A stretch of 13,348 bases of DNA from an uncultured Oscillospiraceae bacterium (GCA_937915075.1 CALDMA010000046.1:1-13348), one strand, 5' to 3'; numbered from the stretch's first letter, positions 1-5,899 are shown. Program-made: numbers and translations. The notes: generated by a model not told the origin, from the sequence alone.

Positions 1-658
1 CCTGACGGCTCATGCGCTCGCCGTTCATGTTGACGAACAGCGCCGTCTCCTCGGGATCGGCCAGCAGCTGCGGGCGGACATCCTTGATGTAATCCGAAAG
101 CGCCTTGACCGCAGCGGGGTAGAGCGGGATGATGCGCTCCTTGCCCTTGCTCTCGCAGCGGATGAAGCCGGCGGAAAGACTGCAGTCGCTCTCGTCGAGC
201 GAGATGAGCTCGCTCACGCGGATGCCGGTGGCATAGAGCAACTCGAGCATCGCGTGATCGCGGTAGCCCTTGGCATCCACGCACCGGGGCTGGTCGAGAA
301 ACAGCTCGACCTCTTTGCCGGTCAGGATCTCCGGGAACTTGCGCTCGACCTTGAGGGCGGCGACGCCCTTGGCGGGATTGGTCTTGATCTCGCCGCGCTC
401 GGCAAGGAAGGCATAAAAGGACTTGATGGAGGCCAGCGCACGCGTGACCGTCGCAGCAGACTTTCCCTTGCCGCCCATCCACGCAACATAGTCGCTGATG
501 GCAGCGGTCCTGACCTTGCGCAGATCGGTCACCCGCTGGGCGGCAAGGTGTTCGGAAAACTGACGCAGGTCGCGAAGATACGAGCTGAGCGTATTTTCGG
601 AGGCGTGCTTTTCCTCGCGCAGATAATCCTCATAGAGCTTCAGATAATCGGCCGCCAT
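1..658 (-). CDS. xerD: Tyrosine recombinase XerD (3' end outside window)
   Basis: Site-specific recombinase that with XerC resolves chromosome dimers at dif near the division septum. The visible 219 residues hold an N-terminal SAM-like core-binding domain (about 1-90) and the first part of the catalytic domain. The first catalytic Arg is R147 in ATGIRVSEL and the catalytic Lys is K171 in SKGKERIIPL. The HxxR, H/W and Tyr nucleophile lie in roughly the last 75 residues, beyond the window. The start ATG at 658 has a near-perfect AAGGAGGTG ribosome binding site 8 bases upstream. The gene begins 23 bases after the spoIIM stop, so the two are probably co-transcribed. A spoIIM-xerD neighbourhood is also known from Bacillus subtilis, which favours XerD over XerC or a phage integrase. 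I see no frameshift in the visible part. Confidence 0.87.
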   Translation of the reverse strand, partial: MAADYLKLYEDYLREEKHASENTLSSYLRDLRQFSEHLAAQRVTDLRKVRTAAISDYVAWMGGKGKSAATVTRALASIKSFYAFLAERGEIKTNPAKGVAALKVERKFPEILTGKEVELFLDQPRCVDAKGYRDHAMLELLYATGIRVSELISLDESDCSLSAGFIRCESKGKERIIPLYPAAVKALSDYIKDVRPQLLADPEETALFVNMNGERMSRQ

Positions 659-681
659 CCGGCACACCTCCTTCCGTAAGA

Positions 682-1311
682 TCAGCGCAGCAAAAGCGAC
701 AGGATGTGTGGAATGAACCACAGCTTCAGTGCCGCGCCAAAAAATAAACACACACACGCGATCCCGAAACGGGACCAATACCGCTTTCCGTAGGTCACGC
801 CCTTCGCCCGCTTTCCGCCGCCGACCGATAAGGCCGCGAGGCCGCGCGAGGTCTCCCACGCGGCGCTGCCGAGCAGCAGCGTACAGGGAAGCACAAGCAT
901 CAGCCGCAGCGCAAAGAGAACGGGCAGCAGGAAAAATCCATCCTGCCCCAGACCCGAGGCGAAGCAAAGAAGCGAATAGGCGTACAGGAAGCCCTGGGCG
1001 GCACACACCGCCGGAATGAGCGCCACACCGATGGAGGCGAAGCCCAGCAGGAACACCGCCGCGCTCGCGCGGAAAAAGCAGACCATCGTCCGCCAGACCG
1101 CCTCGGAGGAGGGCGCGCCCTCGATGCGCAGGGCGAGGTAGCCCTCAAGATACCGGCTCAGCTCGCCGCCCATTGCCGCCGCGCCGCGCGCGGCGACCAT
1201 GCCGCCGAGGACCGCGCCGAGAAGAAAAAAAGCGGCAAGCGCCAGCATGGAAAGCGGTATTTTTCGCAGACTGACGCATCGCAGACGCGCCGCCGTTCGT
1301 CTTTGCTTCAA
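682..1311 (-). CDS. spoIIM: Stage II sporulation protein M (SpoIIM-like)
   Basis: A 209-residue polytopic membrane protein with about five hydrophobic segments (near residues 18-42, 82-105, 105-120, 125-147 and 180-205), matching the size and topology of SpoIIM (DUF95). In B. subtilis SpoIIM forms the DMP peptidoglycan-remodelling complex with SpoIID and SpoIIP during engulfment. The call rests on topology, on the FLLGFASIGVALIPAV-type core and on the adjacent xerD; no catalytic motif is expected. The chosen start is TTG at 1311, preceded by GAGGGA with a 6-base spacer. The first in-frame ATG is codon 22, inside the first membrane segment, and would remove the basic N-terminus, so TTG is preferred. 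Its partner SpoIID-type protein is encoded about 4.6 kb away in this window. The family call is fairly good but not certain. Confidence 0.72.
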   Translation of the reverse strand: MKQRRTAARLRCVSLRKIPLSMLALAAFFLLGAVLGGMVAARGAAAMGGELSRYLEGYLALRIEGAPSSEAVWRTMVCFFRASAAVFLLGFASIGVALIPAVCAAQGFLYAYSLLCFASGLGQDGFFLLPVLFALRLMLVLPCTLLLGSAAWETSRGLAALSVGGGKRAKGVTYGKRYWSRFGIACVCLFFGAALKLWFIPHILSLLLR

Positions 1312-1383
1312 TGTAAATCCCTCACTGTTTTCCGCCGAGGAAATTCGCAGGGCGCAAAAAGCGAGGGAGCGAAAGCACTTATA

Positions 1384-1412
1384 AATATAGGCTATTTGTC
1401 CCCGTTTCGCAA
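1384..1412 (-). promoter_or_regulatory. Sigma-A-like promoter for spoIIM-xerD
   Basis: On the minus strand a TTGCGA -35 box (1407-1412) and a TATATT -10 box (1384-1389) are separated by exactly 17 bases. They lie about 70 bases upstream of the spoIIM TTG start. In B. subtilis spoIIM is driven by sigma-E, so a vegetative-type promoter here is a prediction only. A sigma-E promoter may also exist and be unrecognised. Confidence 0.5.
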
Positions 1413-1435
1413 GCGGATTTCCTCAATTTCCCGAA

Positions 1436-1481
1436 TTTTGTCAATTATGTCAAAATGTTATGTAAACACTATTATGTAAAC
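1436..1481. repeat. Four short tandem TT(A/T)TGT(A/C)AA repeats
   Basis: In plus-strand orientation the unit occurs at 1436 (TTTTGTCAA), 1445 (TTATGTCAA), 1458 (TTATGTAAA) and 1472 (TTATGTAAA), with start-to-start steps of 9, 13 and 14 bases. On the minus strand these read as TTTACATAA, TTTACATAA, TTGACATAA and TTGACAAAA. They lie just upstream of the predicted spoIIM promoter, where activator or repressor sites would be expected. The sequence does not name a protein that binds them. Confidence 0.4.
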
Positions 1482-1642
1482 TTTGTAGACTGTACTCTTT
1501 CGGAACAAGATATGGTATCGTGAAAAAGCACTGTTCACCAAATCTGGAAACCGCCCTTTAAGGTATCCCCATTCCCCACCTGAGCCATATTTGTGCAAAC
1601 CGTTCATGCTGCGCGGAATATGCCATTTTTCGATCTTTATGT

Positions 1643-2053
1643 TTACCGTCGGGAACGATGCGTTTTATGTCGCTTTGCTCGTTTCCCCTTCCTCTGCCGC
1701 ACAAGCCCTACCGCAAGCAGCCCGCCGAATGCAGACGCTGTGAGCAGCTTCAGCATCCCGTTCAAGTCCGGCACATCCGACGCGAGCAGTCCGACCAGCG
1801 ACACGCACACCCAAAACGCCGCAGCGCCAAGCAGCGGCAGCACCGCTCCTCGTTTTCCCCGTGACGCCATCATTGCACCGCCGAAGGCCGCAAGGCAGGC
1901 GCACGACCACACCGTTTGCCCCACTCGCGCTTCATCCAGCCTGCCGCTCACCGTCAGATAGGCCGCAAGCGTCAGCAGTGCCAGATACACACCCATCGCT
2001 GTCGCCAAGCTGAGCGCGATCGGTCTCAACGGCAGCCGTTTCTCCTTCTCCAT
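1643..2053 (-). CDS. TIGR04086 family membrane protein (YrzE-like)
   Basis: A 136-residue integral membrane protein with four hydrophobic segments (about residues 9-33, 42-62, 70-89 and 95-117) and a very basic C-terminal tail rich in Lys and Arg. It matches the TIGR04086/DUF3792 family in size, topology and place: in B. subtilis the family member yrzE follows queA, tgt and yajC, and the same order is seen here. The function is unknown. The start is ATG at 2053, with GGGGAGG 7 to 8 bases upstream. The frame stays open further upstream, but only weak starts inside the yajC terminator are available there. Because a strong terminator separates it from yajC, it needs its own promoter or read-through. 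A TATAAA box at 2109-2114 is the only candidate, with no good -35. Confidence 0.78.
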   Translation of the reverse strand: MEKEKRLPLRPIALSLATAMGVYLALLTLAAYLTVSGRLDEARVGQTVWSCACLAAFGGAMMASRGKRGAVLPLLGAAAFWVCVSLVGLLASDVPDLNGMLKLLTASAFGGLLAVGLVRQRKGKRAKRHKTHRSRR

Positions 2054-2138
2054 GCTATAGCCCTCCCCGTCCCAGTCGTTCAAGAGAGCGTATGCTGCAG
2101 AGCCGCATTTTATATCCAAGCCTCCAAAAAAAGTGCGC

Positions 2139-2169
2139 AAAAAAGCGCCGGCCAAACGGCCGGCGCTTT
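2139..2169 (-). terminator. Rho-independent terminator after yajC
   Basis: A perfect 9-base-pair stem (2145-2153 with 2158-2166, GCGCCGGCC type) with a 4-base loop is extended by three A-T pairs. On the minus strand it is followed by six T residues (2139-2144). It lies 17 bases past the yajC stop and should end that transcript. Confidence 0.9.
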
Positions 2170-2185
2170 CGCGTCAGGATAGAAT

Positions 2186-2599
2186 TTACTTGATCTCGGG
2201 ATCGTAGGAGGGCTTTTCTTCCGCAGCAGGAGCCGCTTCGACCGTCTCAGTCTTTTCCTCGACAGCAGGAGTCTCCTCCGCCTTTTCTTCCGCCTTTTCT
2301 TCCGCCTTATCAGCCTTCTTGCCGTTCTTCTGCGCGGCGGCCTGCTCCATCGCACCGGTAGACTGCACCGCCCACTTGGTCACCTCGATGCGGACGCGGT
2401 CCTCGCTCGTCTCAAAGACGATGGTGGAGTCGTTGACCTGCACGATCTTGCCGACCATACCGCCGATGGTAGTGACGCGGTCGCCCTTTTTCAGGCTGCT
2501 GCGCATCTGCTCCGCCTGCTTTTTGCGCTTGTTTTCCGGGCGAATGATGAGGAAATAGAAGACCGCGATCATCGCGACCATGAGAAGAAGGGATTCCAT
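2186..2599 (-). CDS. yajC: Preprotein translocase subunit YajC
   Basis: Accessory subunit of the Sec translocon that associates with SecDF-YidC at the inner membrane. The 137-residue protein has one N-terminal membrane helix (about residues 3-18), then the family signature FLIIRPENKRKK. The cytoplasmic domain follows, with LKKGDRVTTIGGMVGKIVQV (about 36-55). From about residue 90 the tail is low-complexity and rich in Ala, Glu and Lys; such tails are common and variable in Firmicute YajC. The start ATG at 2599 has AAAGGA at a long 12-base spacing, so translation may be moderate. The gene follows tgt by 99 bases, has its own promoter in that gap and ends at a strong terminator. Confidence 0.95.
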   Translation of the reverse strand: MESLLLMVAMIAVFYFLIIRPENKRKKQAEQMRSSLKKGDRVTTIGGMVGKIVQVNDSTIVFETSEDRVRIEVTKWAVQSTGAMEQAAAQKNGKKADKAEEKAEEKAEETPAVEEKTETVEAAPAAEEKPSYDPEIK

Positions 2600-2652
2600 A
2601 ATTGATAAAGTTCCTTTCGTTTTTAAGGTTCCGCCATAACAGCATTGCTGTC

Positions 2653-2681
2653 ATTATAGCCGAATCCATCCTAATGTGCAA
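2653..2681 (-). promoter_or_regulatory. Sigma-A promoter for yajC
   Basis: On the minus strand TTGCAC (2676-2681) and a consensus TATAAT (2653-2658) are separated by 17 bases. The predicted transcript starts near 2646, inside a small inverted repeat (ACAGC-3-GCTGT, 2639-2651) that could be a start-site operator or a 5' hairpin. The promoter lies in the 99-base gap after tgt, so yajC can be expressed apart from tgt. Confidence 0.75.
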
Positions 2682-2698
2682 GAGTTTTCTGCGGCAAA

Positions 2699-3832
2699 TT
2701 ACGCTCTTTCCGAAAGCTTTTCACTGTATTCCGCACGGAAGGCCGCAAACTCACCGGCGTCCAGCGCATCGCGGATGCGCTCCGTGAGCTTGTTGTAGAA
2801 ATAAAGATTGTGCATCACCGCAAGGCGCAGTGCCAGCATCTCGTCCGCCTTGAAGAGGTGGCGCAGATAGGCGCGTGAGAAATTCCGGCAGGTCGGGCAG
2901 TCGCAGCGCTCGTCGATCGGGCGCTCATCGAGCTTATATTTCTCGTTTTTCAGGTTGATCGCGCCGCCCCATGTAAAGAGCTTGCCGTGACGCGCATTGC
3001 GCGCCGGCATCACACAGTCGAAGAAGTCCACGCCGCGCGCCACGCCCTCAATGATGTTCGACGGCGTGCCGACGCCCATCAGGTAGCGTGGCTTGTCCTG
3101 CGGCATATAGGGCTCAACCGCGTCGATGATGTCGTACATCACCTGCGTCGGCTCGCCGACCGCAAGGCCGCCGATGGCGTAGCCGTCGCAGTCAAGCTTC
3201 GCGATCTCCTTCATGTGCCAGATGCGCAGGTCCTCGAAGGTCGCGCCCTGATTGATGCCGAAAAGCATCTGTCCCGGGTTGACGGTATCCGGCAAGGAGT
3301 TCAGCTTGTCATGCTCCGTCTTGCAGCGCTCCAGCCAGCGCAGCGTGCGCTCGCAGGAGTCCTTCGCGTACTTGTAGGGCGCCGGATTCTCCACGCACTC
3401 GTCGAAGGCCATCGCAATGTCGCTGCCGAGGTTGGACTGGATGCGCATACTCTCCTCCGGTCCCATGAAGATGCGATGGCCGTCAAGGTGAGAGGCGAAG
3501 GTGACGCCTTCCTCCTTGATCTTGCGCAGCCCCGCAAGAGAGAACACCTGGAAGCCGCCGGAGTCCGTCAGGATCGGACCGTCCCAGTGCATGAATTTGT
3601 GCAGTCCGCCCATTTGGCGCACCACATCGTCGCCCGGGCGGAGATGAAGATGGTAGGTGTTGGACAGCTCAATCTGGCAGCCGAGCTCCTTGAGATCCAG
3701 CGCGCTCACGCCGCCTTTGATGGCCGCCTGCGTGCCGACGTTCATGAATACCGGCGTCTGCACCTCGCCGCCGTGCGCGCATTGGAATTTGCCGCGCCGG
3801 GCCTTGCCCTCGTATTTTATAACCTTGAACAT
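2699..3832 (-). CDS. tgt: tRNA-guanine transglycosylase (queuine/preQ1)
   Basis: Exchanges guanine 34 in the anticodon of GUN tRNAs (Asp, Asn, His, Tyr) for preQ1, the base-exchange step of queuosine synthesis. The 377-residue TIM-barrel protein has D90 in LTDSGGFQVFSL (acid/base) and the nucleophile D272 in RGVDFFDCVMPARNARHG. A structural zinc site is formed by C310, C312, C315 and H341. The start ATG at 3832 (MFKVIKYEGKAR) has GAGGAA 6 bases upstream and gives the usual family length. The frame stays open to 3964, but that 44-residue extension has no family similarity and runs through repeats. Tgt normally follows queA directly; here about 1 kb with two accessory genes separates them. Confidence 0.97.
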   Translation of the reverse strand: MFKVIKYEGKARRGKFQCAHGGEVQTPVFMNVGTQAAIKGGVSALDLKELGCQIELSNTYHLHLRPGDDVVRQMGGLHKFMHWDGPILTDSGGFQVFSLAGLRKIKEEGVTFASHLDGHRIFMGPEESMRIQSNLGSDIAMAFDECVENPAPYKYAKDSCERTLRWLERCKTEHDKLNSLPDTVNPGQMLFGINQGATFEDLRIWHMKEIAKLDCDGYAIGGLAVGEPTQVMYDIIDAVEPYMPQDKPRYLMGVGTPSNIIEGVARGVDFFDCVMPARNARHGKLFTWGGAINLKNEKYKLDERPIDERCDCPTCRNFSRAYLRHLFKADEMLALRLAVMHNLYFYNKLTERIRDALDAGEFAAFRAEYSEKLSERA

Positions 3833-3866
3833 AGCTTGTTCCTCACATTTTGTATATACAGAATAT

Positions 3867-3897
3867 CGAATCGTATATGCAGTGCATATACGATTCG
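3867..3897. repeat. Perfect 15-base inverted repeat upstream of tgt
   Basis: Arms 3867-3881 (CGAATCGTATATGCA) and 3883-3897 are exact inverse copies around a single central G at 3882. The repeat lies 35 bases upstream of the tgt start and 6 bases from the duplicated queA 3' end. No T-run follows on either strand, so it is not an intrinsic terminator. A second palindrome, TGTATATACA, lies at 3851-3860. Possible roles are an operator, a leader hairpin controlling tgt, or a recombinase-binding site of the adjacent insertion. The sequence alone does not decide between them. Confidence 0.85.
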
Positions 3898-3903
3898 TAT
3901 GCA

Positions 3904-3929
3904 TCAGGAAATAAACATCGCCTCGCCGA
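3904..3929 (-). pseudogene. Duplicated last codons of queA (putative att repeat)
   Basis: On the minus strand this encodes GEAMFIS-stop, against GDAMFIS-stop at the true queA end (4858-4883). The two 26-base copies match at 23 positions, and all three differences fall at third codon positions. Similarity may continue past the stop: TGCATA follows the stop directly here and follows three extra bases at the queA copy. It breaks off sharply upstream. The copies are direct repeats 954 bases apart that bracket the DUF4160-DUF2442 genes. This looks like the displaced original end of queA after an insertion. Chance is a weak alternative. Confidence 0.6.
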
Positions 3930-3966
3930 TATGTACGGGAGTCGGGAAAGTGAATAAATTGCACAT
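3904..3966 (-). CDS. Possible 20-residue leader peptide before tgt
   Basis: A very short reading frame starts with ATG at 3966 and ends with the GEAMFIS residues of the duplicated queA end. AAGGGAG lies 7 bases upstream, a good ribosome binding site. It begins MCNLFTFPTP and resembles no family I know. Since its last part is explained by the queA repeat, the frame may only be the junction formed by the insertion, or translation of it may affect tgt downstream. Coding status is uncertain. Confidence 0.25.
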   Translation of the reverse strand: MCNLFTFPTPVHIGEAMFIS

Positions 3967-3987
3967 GATCCTACTCCCTTTCATAGC

Positions 3988-4017
3988 GAAGTACGGCAGC
4001 TATGGCCGCCGTACTTC
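3988..4017. repeat. Hairpin after the DUF2442 gene
   Basis: Perfect 10-base arms GAAGTACGGC (3988-3997) and GCCGTACTTC (4008-4017) enclose a 10-base loop. It lies 20 bases past the DUF2442 stop on the minus strand. No T-run follows on either strand, so it is not a standard terminator. It may stabilise the 3' end of the DUF4160-DUF2442 message or mark the end of the inserted segment. Confidence 0.6.
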
Positions 4018-4036
4018 CGGTTGAAATCACTTGCCG

Positions 4037-4330
4037 TCAGGCGATGCCTTCCGCCGCTTTTGAATGCTGATATAGATATTCCGGCGCAATGTCAATGTCG
4101 CCGTCATTCCAAACAGTCACGCCATAATCAATATAGACGCCTGCAAAGGTGTGTTCATCGACCAGCGGCGCAAAACCCGCATCTTTCAGCAAAGGCGTAA
4201 AATCAAAAACTTTTGCTTCACCAGTTGTAAATCGAAGCCATAGCTTGTGACCAGCCAGCGGACGAACGCCACAGACCTTGATGACTGGCTCCTGCTCCCC
4301 TGCATACGCAATTCCGTTAGAAATATACAT
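4037..4330 (-). CDS. DUF2442 domain-containing protein
   Basis: A small soluble 97-residue protein. The DUF2442 pattern spans about residues 17-88: a strand ending in VRPLAGHKLWLRFTTGEAKVF, then a DFTPLL segment, an FAPLVDEHTFAGVYID segment, and the closing VWNDGDIDIAPEYLY motif. The biochemical function is unknown. The start ATG at 4330 has a strong AAGGAGG overlapping the TAA stop of the DUF4160 gene, 12 bases away, so the two are almost certainly translated from one message. DUF2442 and DUF4160 genes are often paired in bacterial genomes. A toxin-antitoxin-like role has been considered for such small pairs but is not established. Its base composition looks less GC-rich than the flanking queA and tgt, consistent with acquisition. 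Confidence 0.88.
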   Translation of the reverse strand: MYISNGIAYAGEQEPVIKVCGVRPLAGHKLWLRFTTGEAKVFDFTPLLKDAGFAPLVDEHTFAGVYIDYGVTVWNDGDIDIAPEYLYQHSKAAEGIA

Positions 4331-4342
4331 AAGCGTTCCTCC

Positions 4343-4609
4343 TTATCTCAGCGGTTCGATTTTGCCGAACGGGATATTTTGTACTGCTTTGTTCCAGGCT
4401 GCGTAGAGTTCATCCTCGTGGATAGCAGCCCAAGCCTGCACCAGCTTCAACTGTTTGACAGGAAGGCTGCCTGCAATCAATTCACCGTCCACGCCAACGG
4501 ATGCCTCATACTCGTTGTAATAAACATGAAAGTGCGGCTTGTGGTGCTTGTCAGTGTCGCTGAAAATCATCTTGATAACAATGTTATAAAATCTGCAAAG
4601 GTCCGGCAT
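4343..4609 (-). CDS. DUF4160 domain-containing protein
   Basis: An 88-residue protein with the full DUF4160 pattern: an MPDLCRFYNIVIKMIF start, HHKPHFHVYYNEYEASV in the middle (a His-rich strand), the ELIAGSLPVKQLKLVQAWAA segment, and a C-terminal HEDELYAAWNKA helix ending in an IEPL-type motif. The start ATG at 4609 is preceded by GGAG with suitable spacing and fits the family's MP start. An in-frame start 10 codons upstream (4639) adds only a charged stretch and lacks a good binding site. The function is unknown. The clustered His residues suggest metal or nucleic-acid binding, but that is inference. It is the first gene of a two-gene unit with DUF2442 and has its own strong promoter. Confidence 0.88.
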   Translation of the reverse strand: MPDLCRFYNIVIKMIFSDTDKHHKPHFHVYYNEYEASVGVDGELIAGSLPVKQLKLVQAWAAIHEDELYAAWNKAVQNIPFGKIEPLR

Positions 4610-4668
4610 GATTTTCTCCTCGCTTTTTTCCAGATCCAAAATCGTACTATCATTGCTCCGGTAATTCT

Positions 4669-4696
4669 ATTATGCCATATTATTTTTTTAAGTCAA
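4669..4696 (-). promoter_or_regulatory. Strong promoter for the DUF4160-DUF2442 pair
   Basis: On the minus strand TTGACT (4691-4696) and CATAAT (4669-4674) have a 16-base spacer, with an extended -10 TGG just before CATAAT. They lie about 60 bases upstream of the DUF4160 start, in a strongly AT-rich stretch. The pair therefore need not depend on read-through from queA. Confidence 0.75.
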
Positions 4697-4857
4697 CAAT
4701 GTACGCGTTCCTTGAACAAAAAAGTTATGCCGATGCCAACTTCCGATATTTGTTTTATCAACATTGGTCAACCGATGTTACCGAATGGTATTCCTCACTT
4801 ACCGATTAGCATTATTTCATAATTTAAATCTTTTATAATAATGAATTTTATGCAAAA
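4697..4857. other. AT-rich gap between queA and the DUF4160 promoter
   Basis: About 160 bases of strongly AT-rich sequence unlike its GC-rich surroundings. I see no gene, terminator or clear repeat. It begins exactly at the queA stop repeat, so it is probably the end segment of the inserted islet. Confidence 0.5.
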
Positions 4858-4883
4858 TCACGAAATGAACATCGCATCGCCGA
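4858..4883. repeat. queA-end copy of the 26-base direct repeat
   Basis: Partner of the copy at 3904-3929. It covers the final eight codons and the TGA of queA and matches the other copy at 23 of 26 positions. It forms the right boundary of the putative islet, which runs from here to the tgt-side copy. Confidence 0.6.
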
Positions 4884-5883
4884 AGCTGAAGAAGCGGTAG
4901 CGTTCGCGCACTGCCTCCTCATAGGCGGCAAGAACGTGCTCGCGCCCCGCGAGCGCACTCACCAGCATGATGAGCGTGGACTCCGGCAGGTGGAAATTCG
5001 TGACGAGTGCATCCATCACCTTGAAGCGGTAGCCCGGATAGATGTAAATATTCGTCCAGCCGCCGGTCGCGGTCATCGTGCCGTCCTCCCCCGCCCAGCT
5101 TTCAATGGTGCGGCAGGAGGTCGTGCCGACACAGATCACACGCCCGCCGTTCGCCTTCGTACGGTTGATCAGGTCCGCCGTCTCCTGCGGAATGGTGCAG
5201 TATTCGCTGTGCATATCGTGCCGCTCGATCTCATCCTCCTTGACCGGGCGGAACGTGCCGAGGCCAACGTGCAGCGTCACATAGCCGACGCCGACGCCCT
5301 TGGCGGCGATCCTCTCCAGAAGCTCCGGCGTGAAGTGCAGTCCCGCCGTGGGGGCCGCCGCCGAGCCGTTGACCTTGGAGTAGACGGTCTGGTAGCGCTC
5401 CTGATCCTGCAGCTCCTCCTTGATGTAAGGCGGCAGCGGCATTTTGCCAAGCCGCTCGAGCACTTCAAGGAAGATGCCCTCGTAGTCGAAGCGCACCAGG
5501 CGGTTGCCGTCCGGCAGGACCTCGGCGATCTCCGCCGTCAGCTCGCCGTCGCCGAAGCTCACCCGCGCGCCCTCGCGCAGGTGCTTGCCCGGACGCACAA
5601 GGCACTCCCACACCTTATCACCCTTGTCCTGCAGCAGCAGTACCTCACAGGCTCCGCCGCCGGGCAGGCGGCGTCCCAGCAATCGCGCCGGCAGAACGCG
5701 GGAGTTATTCAGGATCAGGCAGTCGCCGGGCCGCAGAAAGTCCGGCAGCTCGTAAAAATGATGGTGCGACCACTCCCCCGTCGCCTTATCGAGACACAGC
5801 AGACGCGACTCGTCGCGTTTTTCCAGCGGCGTCTGCGCGATCAGCTCCGGCGGGAGGTCGTAGTAAAAATCACTTGTTTTCAT
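4858..5883 (-). CDS. queA: S-adenosylmethionine:tRNA ribosyltransferase-isomerase QueA
   Basis: Transfers and isomerises the ribosyl part of SAM onto preQ1-tRNA to make epoxyqueuosine, the step after Tgt. The 341-residue length is normal. Family motifs in order are YDLPPELIAQTP (8-19), LNNSRVLPARL (58-68), VNGSAAAPTAGLHFT (171-185), HVGLGTFRPV (205-214), TNFHLPESTLIMLV (295-308) and the terminal FFSFGDAMFIS. The start ATG at 5883 has a modest GGAAAG and lies 16 bases after the SpoIID-type gene stop, so the two are probably co-transcribed. The last eight codons and stop are the 26-base repeat also found at 3904-3929, so its present 3' end may have come from the inserted islet. The protein is nevertheless intact. 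Confidence 0.97.
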   Translation of the reverse strand: MKTSDFYYDLPPELIAQTPLEKRDESRLLCLDKATGEWSHHHFYELPDFLRPGDCLILNNSRVLPARLLGRRLPGGGACEVLLLQDKGDKVWECLVRPGKHLREGARVSFGDGELTAEIAEVLPDGNRLVRFDYEGIFLEVLERLGKMPLPPYIKEELQDQERYQTVYSKVNGSAAAPTAGLHFTPELLERIAAKGVGVGYVTLHVGLGTFRPVKEDEIERHDMHSEYCTIPQETADLINRTKANGGRVICVGTTSCRTIESWAGEDGTMTATGGWTNIYIYPGYRFKVMDALVTNFHLPESTLIMLVSALAGREHVLAAYEEAVRERYRFFSFGDAMFIS

Positions 5884-5899
5884 CTTGCTTCTTTCCGCA

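Larger units (their letters stand above)
1312..1642. other. Gene-free stretch with possible folded RNA at 1505-1594
   Basis: No convincing gene lies between the TIGR04086 stop and the spoIIM start. Besides the promoter and tandem repeats, bases 1505-1515 and 1585-1594 can form a 10-base-pair helix (ACAA-ATATGG with CCATAT-TTGT, one bulged G on the plus strand). It encloses two smaller possible hairpins: GTGAA/TTCAC near 1520-1538 and AGGT/ACCT near 1561-1581. The result is a three-way-junction-like fold on either strand. I recognise no known riboswitch or small-RNA consensus in it, and chance pairing is possible. Confidence 0.25.

Noticed and set aside
1505..1594. Known RNA (6S, SRP, tmRNA or a named riboswitch)
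   Set aside because: None of the conserved cores of these RNAs that I know could be found, so it is kept only as an unnamed candidate fold.
3867..3897. Inverted repeat as an intrinsic terminator
   Set aside because: There is no T-run on either side, and termination here would cut tgt off from its only upstream promoter.
3833..3964. Longer tgt reading frame with a 44-residue N-terminal extension from a GTG
   Set aside because: The extension has no Tgt similarity and runs through the inverted repeat and the queA-end copy. The ATG at 3832 has a good binding site and gives the normal family length.
4247..4822. Plus-strand frame across the DUF genes and AT-rich gap
   Set aside because: It is antisense to two recognised families, has no binding site, and shows no similarity to any family I know.
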